Part shown: positions 8,450 through 17,291 of the stretch, piece after piece | How the letters are laid out: each line of letters starts with the position of its first letter | Numbering within the stretch: the first letter of the stretch is position 1 | From: Deltaproteobacteria bacterium UBA5205 | Lineage (GTDB): Bacteria; Desulfobacterota; Syntrophorhabdia; Syntrophorhabdales; Syntrophorhabdaceae | DNA length: 64,000 nt | NCBI GenBank assembly: GCA_002412715.1 | Contig: DHVP01000036.1 | Coordinates: 1 to 64,000, forward strand | Direction: 5' to 3' | Notes under the pieces: generated by a model | Seen by the model: the letters and a program-made list of their open reading frames with translations, nothing else | Database searches by the model: none | What the model was told of the DNA's origin: nothing | Translations under genes and position numbers: made by a program

Positions 8450-10260
8450 AGTCCGAACCCTATCGATATATGGATCCTGAAATCCGGGTCTTTCACTCCG
8501 ATCTGACGGGCGATATCGAGCTTTATCGGACCGATGGGGCTGTAGTATCGTACGCCCATCCCGGCCCCCTGGGCCAGCCGCATATCCGAGAAGGTGTTGA
8601 AGGCATTGCCCGTGTCGTAGAACGCGGCAATGCCCCAATCCTTGGCTATGGCGCGCTCCAGTTCTATACTGCCCTCCAGGAGGTTCTTGCCTCCAACCAC
8701 ATCTCCGTTCACATCCTCCGGTCCCAGCGTTTTGTACCCGTATCCGCGGACACTTTGATCACCGCCCGCAAAGAAGCGAAGGGGGATGGGCAGGTCCGAA
8801 TTCGGTTCGTTCTGCGTTGTCCAGCCTATTTTCCCCCGTGTGATGAGGGAGAGCCTTGCCGGAAGAGGTATGATGAGGCCGCCGTCGCCGGTGAACTGGA
8901 TGAGTCCCGTATCGGAGCCAATTGCCTGATGGGTTCCTTTCAGCTCTGTTTTGTACCTGTAGCCCCTGGACGGCCGTATCATGTTGTCATAATAGATACC
9001 CGACAGGCGGAAGCCGGGCAGAACGGAGAATGTGTTTGTTTTGTCGTCGCCGGCCTCGGAACGTTCCTTCAACATCTGGAGAAAGACGGAACCTGTCATT
9101 ACCTTGCCAAAGGTCCGTGCCCGTTCGAACTCCGCGGTCATCGATTCAGTGAATATGTCCCTCTGATCCTCGCGCTTCATGTTGAAACTGACCGATGAGA
9201 AGCTCCGCGTGTCCTTTGCGTGGGGTATAATATAGCGCGCCCCCACAACCTGAACGGGTTGACTGATGTCCATCTGGGATTCAAATCTGTGGCTTGTCTC
9301 GAAAAAATTCACATCCTCGTATTTTATTGTCCCCTTTATCCCGATGTCGGTTTCGTAGCCGATGCCCATCCGCAACCGCTTCGGCTTGGAGGGCACGAGT
9401 TTTATGTGGACAGGCACCCGGTGATCCGCCGTCGCCTCGTCCTTGTCGGGGGTTATTATGACCCGTCTGAAGCGGTCGGCATTGATGAGGTTTCGCTGCG
9501 TCAGAGCGACCTTTTGATGCGAGAAGACATCGCCGGGCTTGAATTCAAGGTAGCGGCCGAAAAAGGATTGGGGGTACTGGGGAGCGCCGGAAAAGTCTAT
9601 CTCGCCGAAATAATACAGGGGGCCCGTTTGAAGGACAAGTTCGATCTCGGCCTTCAATTCCCCGGGGGTAACACGTATCTCGTGGGTGGAAAAATCGGCG
9701 TCGAGATAGCCGAGTTCAACGGCCCTGGCCCGGATATCGTTCTTCGCGCTCTCATAAACATTATGGCGCAGTGTCGCCCCCGTGCGCAGGGGAAAAGCGG
9801 CGGCAAGAGTCAGGAGTTTCTCTTCCTTCTCGCCCGGGCCCTTGATGCCAACGGTGACGCTCGTGACCCGTACGGTTTCCCCGGGCTCAATGAAGACATA
9901 AACCTCGTGAACATTTTCCGTTGTAAGTCCCGAGGATACGGTCACCTCGGGGTCATAGAACCCGAACGGTTCCAGGGCCTCCCTCGCCTTTTCGGGTATC
10001 TGCTCCTGAAAACGCTCCAGCCATCTTTCGTTGACCACCCCGTCCTTTACGAGGCCCTCCGGCAGAGTCAGGCCCACTTTGACGTTCTCCAGTTCAGCGC
10101 CCTTTAACCCTTCGATGTAAATCCGCACAGGCCCTTGAGCCCAAAGAAAGACCGGCATGAACATCCCTAAGAGCACAACCGCGAGCAACAGGCAGTGAGC
10201 CGATCCAGATCTTCCACATTTAAGGCTTTTCGAGGGGTTCCTGGCGAGGACATTATCCAT
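8446..10260 (-). CDS. tamA: Outer-membrane assembly factor TamA (BamA/Omp85 family)
   Basis: About 604 residues. A hydrophobic segment ending at WAQ (about residues 24-42) looks like a signal peptide. POTRA-type repeats follow (about 45-290), then an Omp85 beta-barrel with the family motif FFAGGDQSVRGYGY in the second half and a C-terminal strand ending in GFGL. TamA sits in the outer membrane and works with TamB, whose start overlaps this stop by four bases. The start was set at ATG 10260 because it gives a proper signal peptide and has GAGGCGG before it; ATG 10350 with GTGGAGAG is an alternative that would add 30 residues. The pair forms a two-gene operon. Confidence 0.87.
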   Translation of the reverse strand: MDNVLARNPSKSLKCGRSGSAHCLLLAVVLLGMFMPVFLWAQGPVRIYIEGLKGAELENVKVGLTLPEGLVKDGVVNERWLERFQEQIPEKAREALEPFGFYDPEVTVSSGLTTENVHEVYVFIEPGETVRVTSVTVGIKGPGEKEEKLLTLAAAFPLRTGATLRHNVYESAKNDIRARAVELGYLDADFSTHEIRVTPGELKAEIELVLQTGPLYYFGEIDFSGAPQYPQSFFGRYLEFKPGDVFSHQKVALTQRNLINADRFRRVIITPDKDEATADHRVPVHIKLVPSKPKRLRMGIGYETDIGIKGTIKYEDVNFFETSHRFESQMDISQPVQVVGARYIIPHAKDTRSFSSVSFNMKREDQRDIFTESMTAEFERARTFGKVMTGSVFLQMLKERSEAGDDKTNTFSVLPGFRLSGIYYDNMIRPSRGYRYKTELKGTHQAIGSDTGLIQFTGDGGLIIPLPARLSLITRGKIGWTTQNEPNSDLPIPLRFFAGGDQSVRGYGYKTLGPEDVNGDVVGGKNLLEGSIELERAIAKDWGIAAFYDTGNAFNTFSDMRLAQGAGMGVRYYSPIGPIKLDIARQIGVKDPDFRIHISIGFGL

Positions 10261-10410
10261 CCGGCCGCCTCGAAAGTTCTTGTGGATCATGACAGTGTCT
10301 CCATCTAGAATCAACCGCTCCTTCTTGTCATTATAGAGCAGTTTTGCCATGTAAGTCACTCTCCACTTTTGGAAACCGGTTCTCCCAATGGGAGGAAGGG
10401 TAAGATGGGC

Positions 10411-10443
10411 GGCCTGATCCCTCAAGAAAAGAAGGATCAGGCC
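10411..10443 (-). promoter_or_regulatory. Perfect 10-base-stem hairpin in the tamA leader
   Basis: GGCCTGATCC (10411-10420) pairs with GGATCAGGCC (10434-10443) around a 13-base loop. A smaller hairpin, CTCCC-AAT-GGGAG (10382-10394), lies between it and tamA. If tamA transcription starts further upstream, both would be in its 5' leader; neither has a T-run. Confidence 0.4.
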
Positions 10444-10856
10444 GTACTATATCGCCCTGAGGGGCGAAGGAAGGCTGTCTATTCCCCATGCATCATCCAC
10501 TTCGTTCAGGCTGCAGCAACATGAGGGACTTTTTATATCCTATGAAATACACCCCACACCCGTCTGTCACTGAACGCATAATAATTTCGTAATCCCTTTG
10601 AATAGCCACCGTGTCATCATATTGAATACAAGGATCCGGGTACGTAAGGCTGTTGCGGGGGGAATCGCCGGGCGGGAGGAGAAAGCGAGGCGGGTGAGGG
10701 CTCAGGAGCTTGAAGCAGGTCTTTAAGAGTGTTTTCCGGGTGCAATAAATCTTGGGCTGTCCAGGCCCGGTGTGCCGCCCGGTCCAACGTTTTTCCTGGT
10801 TTTCGGCCTGCGCCGGAATGATGATCGGGGGCATACCTGATTGAGAAAGGAGGGCC

Positions 10857-10888
10857 GGGATGAGGGGGAGGGGCGGTGAGAGAGGGGG
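10857..10888 (+). other. Potential G-quadruplex tract
   Basis: Four runs of three to five G (10857-10859, 10864-10868, 10870-10873, 10884-10888) with loops of 4, 1 and 10 bases on the coding strand, about 130 bases upstream of the fusion gene. The last loop is long, so folding is uncertain. Confidence 0.35.
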
Positions 10889-11017
10889 ATGAAGGGCTGT
10901 CAAGCATTCGAACAGTCTTTAAGGACGTCTTTTCTGTGGTAATTATGGAGAATTTGGTTTATCTTACCTGTAATAATTTACGAACAAAGTCGTCCATCCG
11001 CAGGTGAAATTCGTTCT

Positions 11018-12925
11018 ATGAAGATACGTTACTGGCCGGTTGTTCTCGCCGATGTTTTTTTGACATTTATCTCCGTGATCTTTGCCGCCGTACTGCGCTT
11101 CGGGCCTCCCCATTTTGGCGAGCCCTATCTGTCGCTCGTCTTGCCCTTCATGGTGGCCGCGATGATCTTGAGGCCTGCCAGCCTTGCGGTTGCCGGGGTC
11201 TACAGGAAACTGTGGCGGTATTCCACGACGCGGGATTTTGTCTGGCTTATATCCGGTGTTATCGGCGGCACTGTCGTTTTGTTCCTGTCGGCGAGATATG
11301 TCTTTATCCCCGTATGGGAGCAATCCTTCACCCCTCCGGCAATCCTTATCGAAGGGTTCATAAACCTCTCGCTCGTGGTTATATTCCGCTTCCTTTTGAA
11401 GGAAACTGAGCATTACCAGGAAGATATCGACTGGAAAAAGACGGGTCTGACGCCCACCAGGAACGTACTCATCGTCGGCGCCGGCAGTGCCGGTGTCCAT
11501 GCCTTCACGGAGATCGTGGACAACCCTCAGCTGGGCCTGCGGGCTATGGCCTTTCTTGATGATGAAGCCTCAAAAATAGGCAGGCAAATTCAAGGGTTGC
11601 CTGTTTTCGGCCCCACGATACGCATAGCGGAAGTAGTGAAGCAACAGGGTATCGATGAGGTGATCATCGCCATCCCCGGCGCCCCCCAGCAGACGATCAT
11701 GAATATCCAGGCCAGGTGTCAGGAGATACCTGTGCCGTGCAGGACCATACCGCATTTCCTGGAGGGGGGCGAGGAATCGGCTGACGTCCCCACGTCCGCT
11801 TTGAAGCTTCCCATGTCCCTGCCTGACATTACCGCCGAAGAGATACAGGCGGTCGTGAAGGTCATGCAATCGAGGAACCTGAGCATTGGTTCGAGGACCG
11901 TCGAATTCGAGAAGCTCATCGCCGATGTGGCCCAGGCGAAGCATGCCGTCGCGGTCACAAACGGAACAAGTGCCCTCCACCTGTGCATGATCGCCTCCAA
12001 TGTCGGGTCCGGCGACGAGGTTATCACGACGCCTTTCAGCTTTATAGCCTCGGCTAACTGTATCCTCTTTGAGAAAGCGACGCCCGTTTTTGTCGATATC
12101 GACCCCCAGACGCTCAACATGGACCCGGCAAAGCTGGAGAGCGCCATTACGGAAAAGACAAAGGCTATCGTGGCTGTTCATGTTTTCGGGCAGCCGGCCG
12201 ACATGGATCCCATTATGGCCATCGCCGGTAAGCACAACCTCATCGTCATCGAAGACGCCTGCGAGGCGATCGGCGCCGACTACAAGGACCGCCGCGTGGG
12301 TGCCATGGGGCGGGCCGGAACCTTTGCCTTTTACCCCAACAAGCAGATGACGACGGGGGAGGGCGCCGCACTTGTCACCAATGACGAAGAGTGGGCGAAT
12401 CTCTTCCGGAGCCTTCGCAATCAGGGGAGAGACAAATTCGACGGATGGCTCAACCACTCAAGGCTTGGCTACAATTATCGCATGTCGGAGCTGAATGCCG
12501 CCGTTGGTGTCGTCCAGTTAAGAAGACTCGAAGAGATGCTGAAAAAGAGAAATGACGTTGCTAATGCATATACGAAGGTTCTGGCGGGCGTGGAAGAGGC
12601 CAAACCTCTTCGGCTGGCGCCCACGACGACGAATATGAGCTGGTTTGTATATGTCGTGCGTCTCAGGGAAGGGATCCCGCGCGACAGCGTGATCACTCTT
12701 ATGGAAAAGAGAGGGATTCCGACACGACCCTATTTTTCTCCCATCCACCTTCAGCCGTTCTACCGGAGGCAATTCGGCTTCGAACCGGGGGCGTTCCCCC
12801 AGTCTGAGGCGGCGGGGGAGTCAATTGTCGCCCTGCCTTTTCATACCAACATGAAAGTTGAAGAAATCGAGGTTGTTTGCCGTGCCCTGAAGGATGTCAT
12901 TAGAGAGATAACGACAGGGGCCTGA
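11018..12925 (+). CDS. Fusion of sugar-dehydratase membrane/CoA-binding module with DegT/DnrJ/EryC1/StrS aminotransferase
   Basis: One uninterrupted frame of 635 residues made of two parts. Residues 1-140 have about four membrane segments, including the YRKLWRYSTTRDF signature found at the front of PglF/WbpM/CapD-type membrane nucleotide-sugar dehydratases. Residues 145-260 form the NAD/CoA-binding-like domain that normally follows (VLIVGAGSAGVHAF). The SDR 4,6-dehydratase domain that should come next is absent. Instead residues about 268-635 are a complete PLP-dependent DegT-family aminotransferase, with the Schiff-base lysine at K442 (FAFYPNKQMTTGEGA). It probably makes an amino sugar for surface glycan at the membrane; the substrate is unknown. 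It is followed by a TIM-barrel isomerase gene 26 bases downstream. Confidence 0.88.
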   Translation: MKIRYWPVVLADVFLTFISVIFAAVLRFGPPHFGEPYLSLVLPFMVAAMILRPASLAVAGVYRKLWRYSTTRDFVWLISGVIGGTVVLFLSARYVFIPVWEQSFTPPAILIEGFINLSLVVIFRFLLKETEHYQEDIDWKKTGLTPTRNVLIVGAGSAGVHAFTEIVDNPQLGLRAMAFLDDEASKIGRQIQGLPVFGPTIRIAEVVKQQGIDEVIIAIPGAPQQTIMNIQARCQEIPVPCRTIPHFLEGGEESADVPTSALKLPMSLPDITAEEIQAVVKVMQSRNLSIGSRTVEFEKLIADVAQAKHAVAVTNGTSALHLCMIASNVGSGDEVITTPFSFIASANCILFEKATPVFVDIDPQTLNMDPAKLESAITEKTKAIVAVHVFGQPADMDPIMAIAGKHNLIVIEDACEAIGADYKDRRVGAMGRAGTFAFYPNKQMTTGEGAALVTNDEEWANLFRSLRNQGRDKFDGWLNHSRLGYNYRMSELNAAVGVVQLRRLEEMLKKRNDVANAYTKVLAGVEEAKPLRLAPTTTNMSWFVYVVRLREGIPRDSVITLMEKRGIPTRPYFSPIHLQPFYRRQFGFEPGAFPQSEAAGESIVALPFHTNMKVEEIEVVCRALKDVIREITTGA

Positions 12926-12951
12926 AACCGCCCCTGTGGGGAGATAAATCC

Positions 12952-13713
12952 ATGATGTTTACCGTAAATGCACCGTACCGCCTGGTGCGGGAAAGGATTC
13001 GACGGCTCAAGGAGCTTGATGTGGGGGTGGAGGTCTATTTCGACAACCACACGATCGAGGAAATCGACGAGCAACATGGGGAAGAGACGGGGAAGATTCT
13101 CCGGGAGGAAGGGATTCGCTGCACCGTACACGCCCCCTTCATGGACCTGAGTCCCGGAGGCGTGGACCGGGATGTCAGGAGCATCACCAAAGAGAAACTG
13201 AAGAAGACGATGACGTTAGCCAATCGCCTGGGAGCGATGGGGGTCGTCTGTCATCCAGGTTACGACAAATGGCGTTTTGGCGAAAACATCGATCTCTGGA
13301 TGGAGGGAAGCACGGATACGTGGAGTGAGGTTCTGGCAGTGGCGGGGGAGGGGTTCCCGGTCATGCTGGAAAACATCTTCGAAGAAGAACCTTCCAATTT
13401 AGCGGAACTATTCAAATACTTCAGGACTAAAAATCTGTATTGTTGTTTTGATTCCGGGCACTTCAACCTATTTTCTAAGATATCACTTGATAAATGGTTG
13501 GCAATTATTGGAAATAGTGTGAAAGAAATGCATCTTCACGATAACCATGGTGCAAAAGACGACCATCTTCCCATTGGAGAGGGTACCTTTCCTTTCCGGG
13601 AACTCAAGAGCTTTCTCAAAGCACGCGGTGACGATATTATAGTAACAGCCGAGATACACGATGAATCACGTGCGGCAGAGGCAATAAAAAATCTAAAGGA
13701 GTACGTGGTGTAG
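12952..13713 (+). CDS. Sugar phosphate isomerase/epimerase (xylose isomerase-like TIM barrel)
   Basis: A protein of 253 residues of the AP-endonuclease-2/xylose-isomerase-like fold. Metal-binding features visible are VHAPF near residue 60, VCHPGYDKW near 100, LENIFEEE near 139, FDSGHFNL near 164 and the EMHLHDNHGAKDDHLPIGEG segment near 193, which is a hallmark of this superfamily. Members act on sugars, sugar phosphates or DNA abasic sites; this one is called only at superfamily level. The start ATG 12952 (or 12955) follows GGGGAG. It sits between the fusion sugar gene and purL with only 2 bases before purL, so the three are probably co-transcribed. Confidence 0.8.
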   Translation: MMFTVNAPYRLVRERIRRLKELDVGVEVYFDNHTIEEIDEQHGEETGKILREEGIRCTVHAPFMDLSPGGVDRDVRSITKEKLKKTMTLANRLGAMGVVCHPGYDKWRFGENIDLWMEGSTDTWSEVLAVAGEGFPVMLENIFEEEPSNLAELFKYFRTKNLYCCFDSGHFNLFSKISLDKWLAIIGNSVKEMHLHDNHGAKDDHLPIGEGTFPFRELKSFLKARGDDIIVTAEIHDESRAAEAIKNLKEYVV

Positions 13714-13715
13714 CA

Positions 13716-16706
13716 ATGGCCCATAGAATAGAGATTTCATGCAAGGAAGGACTTCGGGACGTTCCGGGAGAAAAGCTTAAACGACGGATCAAATCGGACC
13801 TTGGCATCCATGTTGACGATGCCCGCGTTGTCGACGTCTATACCATCGACGCCGCCGTGGAGCCTCATATTCTGACCATCCTCACGGATGACGCATTTGT
13901 CGACCCCGTTATTCACATGGGGCTTCTTGACGAGGCAACCCCCATAATCGATGCAAAATGGATCGTCGAGGTAGGCTATAAGCCGGGTGTCACCGATAAC
14001 GTGGGGAGGACGGCCGGAGAGGTAGTTCAGGCCATGGCCGGCAGGCCTTTCGAGAACGGCGAGGCCGTCTATAATTCGAAAATGTACTTTCTGGCGGGTA
14101 GTCTGACGGAAGGCGATGTGCACAAGATCGCCGTGGACATACTTGCCAATGTTCTCATCAACCGCTACACCCTCAAGGACGCGGCGAGCTACAACGCGGA
14201 AGGCGGGATGGGAATCTACGTGCCGAAGGTGACCATAACGAAGGAACCCGTGGTGGAATATATCGACGTGGTATCCATGCCCATCGAGGAGTTGATGCTC
14301 GTAAACAGGGAACGGACATGGGCGCTATCCCGCGATGAGCTCCTGGCCGTCAAGGCCCACTTTGCGGATCCATCCGTCGTTTCCGGCCGGCAGGCCGCCG
14401 GTCTCGACCACAGGCCGACGGACGTGGAGATCGAGGCTATCGCGCAGACCTGGTCCGAACACTGCAAGCACAAGATATTCAATGCCCTGATCGATTACGA
14501 GGAAGACGGCAGGGTGGAGACCATCGACAGTGTCTTCAAGACCTATGTCGTGGGATCCACGGAGGAGATCCGCAGGAGGAAGGGCAGGAACGACTTCTGC
14601 CTGTCCGTTTTCAAGGACAATGCCGGCGTGATCAAATTCAATCGCAGGCATAACCTTGCCTTTAAGGTCGAGACGCACAACACGCCATCGGCCCTCGACC
14701 CGTACGGCGGTGCCCTGACGGGTATCGTCGGGGTCAACCGTGACCCCTTCGGAACGGGAATGGGTGCAAAACTCGCTTTCAATACCGATGTTTTCTGCTT
14801 TGCCAACCCCGATTATCATGGCGAGATACCGCCCCGGCTCCTTCATCCCAAGCGGGTCCTTGAAGGCGTCCGTGAGGGTGTCGAGCATGGAGGCAACAAG
14901 AGCGGTATCCCCACGGTCAACGGTTCTTTGGTGTTCGATGAGAACTATCTCGGCAAACCCCTCGTTTTCTGCGGCACCTGCGGCATCATGCCCGTCAAGA
15001 TACGGGGCAAGGCATCGTACCTCAAGCGCGCCAATGTCGGAGACCATATCGTCATGGTCGGCGGCAGGATCGGCAAGGACGGCATACACGGCGCCACCTT
15101 TTCGTCGGAGGAGCTCTCCGAGGTCTCTCCCACCAGTGCCGTACAGATAGGAGACCCGATCACCCAGAAGCGAATGACCGACTTCCTGCTCATTGCCAGG
15201 GACAGGGGTCTGTACAGTTCCATTACGGACAATGGTGCGGGCGGCCTGTCATCCTCCGTAGGTGAGATGGCCACGGATACGAACGGGTGCATGATGGACC
15301 TCGAGCGGGCCCCCTTGAAATACCACGGGCTTTCCCCCTGGGAGATACTCCTTTCCGAGGCGCAGGAGCGTATGACCGTTGCCGTGCCCCCGGATAAGCT
15401 TGGGGAGTTTCTTGAACTCTCCCGCAAGATGAGTGTAATCTCCACGGATCTGGGCATATTTACCGACACCGGGCGTTTCCACGTGCTCTATGGCGGCAGG
15501 ACTGTTGGTTATCTCGAGATGGAGTTTCTCCACGGCGGCATCCCCAGGATGAACCTCAAGGCAAAATGGGAGCGCAGGATCGTCGACGAAGAGCCCCTGG
15601 CGGAACCGGACGACTATGCGGCCGCGCTGGCATCGGTCCTTGGCCGCTGGAATGTCTGCAGCAAGGAATACGTCGTGCGCCAGTACGACCACGAGGTACA
15701 GGGTTCAAGTGTGGTAAAACCCCTGACGGGCAGGTACAACGACGGCCCCGCCAATGCGGGGGTGGTTTGCCCCGACCTTACGAGCAATAACGGCGTCGTC
15801 ATCAGCCACGGTATCTGTCCCAAGTACAGCCGGTTCGATACGTACAATATGGTGGCATGTGCCATCGACGAGGCGATCAGGAACAACATCGCTACCGGTG
15901 GTTCTTTAAAGAGAATGGCGCTTCTCGACAATTTCTGCTGGTCCGACCCCGTGCTGTCGGAAAAGAACCCTGAGGGGCCCTACAAGCTTGCCCAACTCGT
16001 CCGTGCCAACAGGGCACTCTACGACTATACGACGCTCTTCGGTACCCCCTGCATCTCGGGGAAAGACAGCATGAAGAACGACTACATGCATAACGATATC
16101 AAGATCTCCGTCCCCCAGACAGTTCTAGTTTCCTGCATTTCCGTTATCGACGACGTGGAAAAAGTTGTTACAATGGACATGAAGGATGAAGGGGACCTTA
16201 TTATAATCATTGGTAAAACTTACGCAGAGCTTGGGGGCAGCGAGTATTTCGCCCAGTTTGGCCGGATAGGGAACATAGCTCCCCGGGTTCGCGGAAAACA
16301 GGCAAAAAAGACCTTCCAAAGCCTTGAAAAGGCAATCAAGACGGGGCTCGTCCGGTCATGCCACGACATCTCCGACGGCGGCCTGGCCTGCTGTCTCGCC
16401 GAGAGCGCCTTCGCCGGCGACAGGGGTATTCAGGTAGACCTCGGTGCCGTCCCCTCATCAGGTGTTTTCAGAGACGACATGCTGCTCTTTTCCGAGTCAG
16501 CGAGCCGCTTCGTGGTAACCATACGACAGAAGGACCTGGAGACCTTCAAGCAGGCGTTCTCGTCTGTACCCTTCGGTGTAATAGGAAAGGTACAGTCCAC
16601 GGACGCCTTCCGCATCAAGGGCCTGGGTGGCAACACGATCATCGACACGACCATCAGCTACCTGAAGAAGGCCTGGCAGGCACCTTTTAAGAAAGAGTTC
16701 GAATAG
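13716..16706 (+). CDS. purL: Phosphoribosylformylglycinamidine synthase, PurL type with PurS-like N-terminus
   Basis: A protein of 996 residues, longer than the usual 730-780 of small PurL. Residues about 1-180 contain PurS-like elements at both ends (RIEISCKEGLRDVPGEKLKRRI and DILANVLINRYTLKD). The AIR-synthase-like catalytic halves follow: QTWSEHCKHK near residue 247, HNTPSALDPYGGALTGIVGVNRD near 322, HGGNKSGIPTVNG near 391, GDPITQKRMTDFL and SHDISDGGLA-type sequence (RSCHDISDGGLACC) near 880. It converts FGAR to FGAM in de novo purine synthesis. No glutaminase domain is fused and no purQ lies in the window, so PurQ must be encoded elsewhere. It ends at a bidirectional terminator. Confidence 0.93.
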   Translation: MAHRIEISCKEGLRDVPGEKLKRRIKSDLGIHVDDARVVDVYTIDAAVEPHILTILTDDAFVDPVIHMGLLDEATPIIDAKWIVEVGYKPGVTDNVGRTAGEVVQAMAGRPFENGEAVYNSKMYFLAGSLTEGDVHKIAVDILANVLINRYTLKDAASYNAEGGMGIYVPKVTITKEPVVEYIDVVSMPIEELMLVNRERTWALSRDELLAVKAHFADPSVVSGRQAAGLDHRPTDVEIEAIAQTWSEHCKHKIFNALIDYEEDGRVETIDSVFKTYVVGSTEEIRRRKGRNDFCLSVFKDNAGVIKFNRRHNLAFKVETHNTPSALDPYGGALTGIVGVNRDPFGTGMGAKLAFNTDVFCFANPDYHGEIPPRLLHPKRVLEGVREGVEHGGNKSGIPTVNGSLVFDENYLGKPLVFCGTCGIMPVKIRGKASYLKRANVGDHIVMVGGRIGKDGIHGATFSSEELSEVSPTSAVQIGDPITQKRMTDFLLIARDRGLYSSITDNGAGGLSSSVGEMATDTNGCMMDLERAPLKYHGLSPWEILLSEAQERMTVAVPPDKLGEFLELSRKMSVISTDLGIFTDTGRFHVLYGGRTVGYLEMEFLHGGIPRMNLKAKWERRIVDEEPLAEPDDYAAALASVLGRWNVCSKEYVVRQYDHEVQGSSVVKPLTGRYNDGPANAGVVCPDLTSNNGVVISHGICPKYSRFDTYNMVACAIDEAIRNNIATGGSLKRMALLDNFCWSDPVLSEKNPEGPYKLAQLVRANRALYDYTTLFGTPCISGKDSMKNDYMHNDIKISVPQTVLVSCISVIDDVEKVVTMDMKDEGDLIIIIGKTYAELGGSEYFAQFGRIGNIAPRVRGKQAKKTFQSLEKAIKTGLVRSCHDISDGGLACCLAESAFAGDRGIQVDLGAVPSSGVFRDDMLLFSESASRFVVTIRQKDLETFKQAFSSVPFGVIGKVQSTDAFRIKGLGGNTIIDTTISYLKKAWQAPFKKEFE

Positions 16707-16720
16707 GTGAGAGCAAAAGG

Positions 16721-16771
16721 CTTTTCATAGGTCCTATAAGGCCTATTCGACCTATAAGACCTATGAAAAAG
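16721..16771 (+). terminator. Imperfect long hairpin after purL
   Basis: Arms at about 16721-16741 and 16751-16771 share the sequence CTTTTCATAGGTC/TCCTATA in inverted order with a few mismatches and bulges, forming a long stem with a loop of roughly nine bases. No strong T-run follows, so it may be a processing or stabilising structure. Confidence 0.5.
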
Positions 16772-16829
16772 CTTCAAGTGCAGTGTTAAAGTACCGTTAG
16801 AAATTATTGTAATAATTAAGGAAAACAAA

Positions 16830-16872
16830 CAGCCGAATCTCGCGTGGAGATTCGGCTGTTATTGATTTTGTT
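16830..16872. terminator. Bidirectional rho-independent terminator between purL and panD
   Basis: CAGCCGAATCTC (16830-16841) pairs perfectly with GAGATTCGGCTG (16847-16858) around a 5-base loop. A T-rich stretch follows on the plus strand (TTATTGATTTTGTTTT) and on the minus strand (TTGTTTTCCTTAATTATT), so it can end both convergent units. Confidence 0.85.
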
Positions 16873-16916
16873 TTAACGCTCAAATGATTGCAACATTCAA
16901 GCGATGTAAACCGCCT

Positions 16917-17288
16917 TTAGTTTACCGCCTGCAGTAACTGCGTCTTTATCTTGTTGGCTGCGTCGACATAGACCTTTTTAGGCTTGAAGGACTCCAGTTC
17001 CTGTTCCTCAAAGCTGGCATAGGTGGCGATTATGACCACGTCACCTTTCCTGGCCTTATGGGCCGCCGCGCCATTGATACATATCACGCCCGAATCCTTG
17101 TCGCCCCGTATAGCGTACGTGGTGAAGCGCTCACCCGATGTTACATTGTAGATATCGACCTGTTCGTAAGGGATGATGTTCGCTTTATCCATAAGCTGCG
17201 AGTCGATAGTGATGCTTCCTTCGTAATCCAGGTTGCTGTCCGTCACTGTCGCCCTGTGGATTTTTGATTTCATCATGGTCCTTCTCAT
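16917..17288 (-). CDS. panD: Aspartate 1-decarboxylase (pyruvoyl enzyme)
   Basis: A protein of 123 residues that aligns along its length with E. coli PanD. The self-cleavage site Gly24-Ser25 (EGSITID) gives the pyruvoyl group, and INGAAAHKARKGDVVII near residue 72-88 is the conserved core. It makes beta-alanine from aspartate for pantothenate. The first Met (17288) was chosen because MRRTMMKSKIHR aligns with E. coli MIRTMLQGKLHR. It is the last gene of panB-panC-panD, three bases after panC. Confidence 0.96.
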   Translation of the reverse strand: MRRTMMKSKIHRATVTDSNLDYEGSITIDSQLMDKANIIPYEQVDIYNVTSGERFTTYAIRGDKDSGVICINGAAAHKARKGDVVIIATYASFEEQELESFKPKKVYVDAANKIKTQLLQAVN

Positions 17289-17291
17289 TTG

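Larger units (their letters stand above)
10261..11017. other. Intergenic region between divergent tamA and the fusion gene
   Basis: No gene that I trust. Overlapping minus-strand frames at 10493-10907 are Pro/Ser-rich and have no ribosome site. The region holds two hairpins near tamA and a G-rich tract near 10857-10888, listed separately. Promoters for both divergent units must lie here but none stands out. Confidence 0.5.

Noticed and set aside
8450..8638. 63-residue N-terminal extension of TamB
   Set aside because: It lies inside tamA in another frame and lacks a signal or membrane segment; the ATGA start at 8449 gives the expected membrane anchor.
10493..10907. Two overlapping minus-strand frames of 96-136 codons
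   Set aside because: Pro/Ser-rich with no ribosome site; they reflect the G-rich plus strand.
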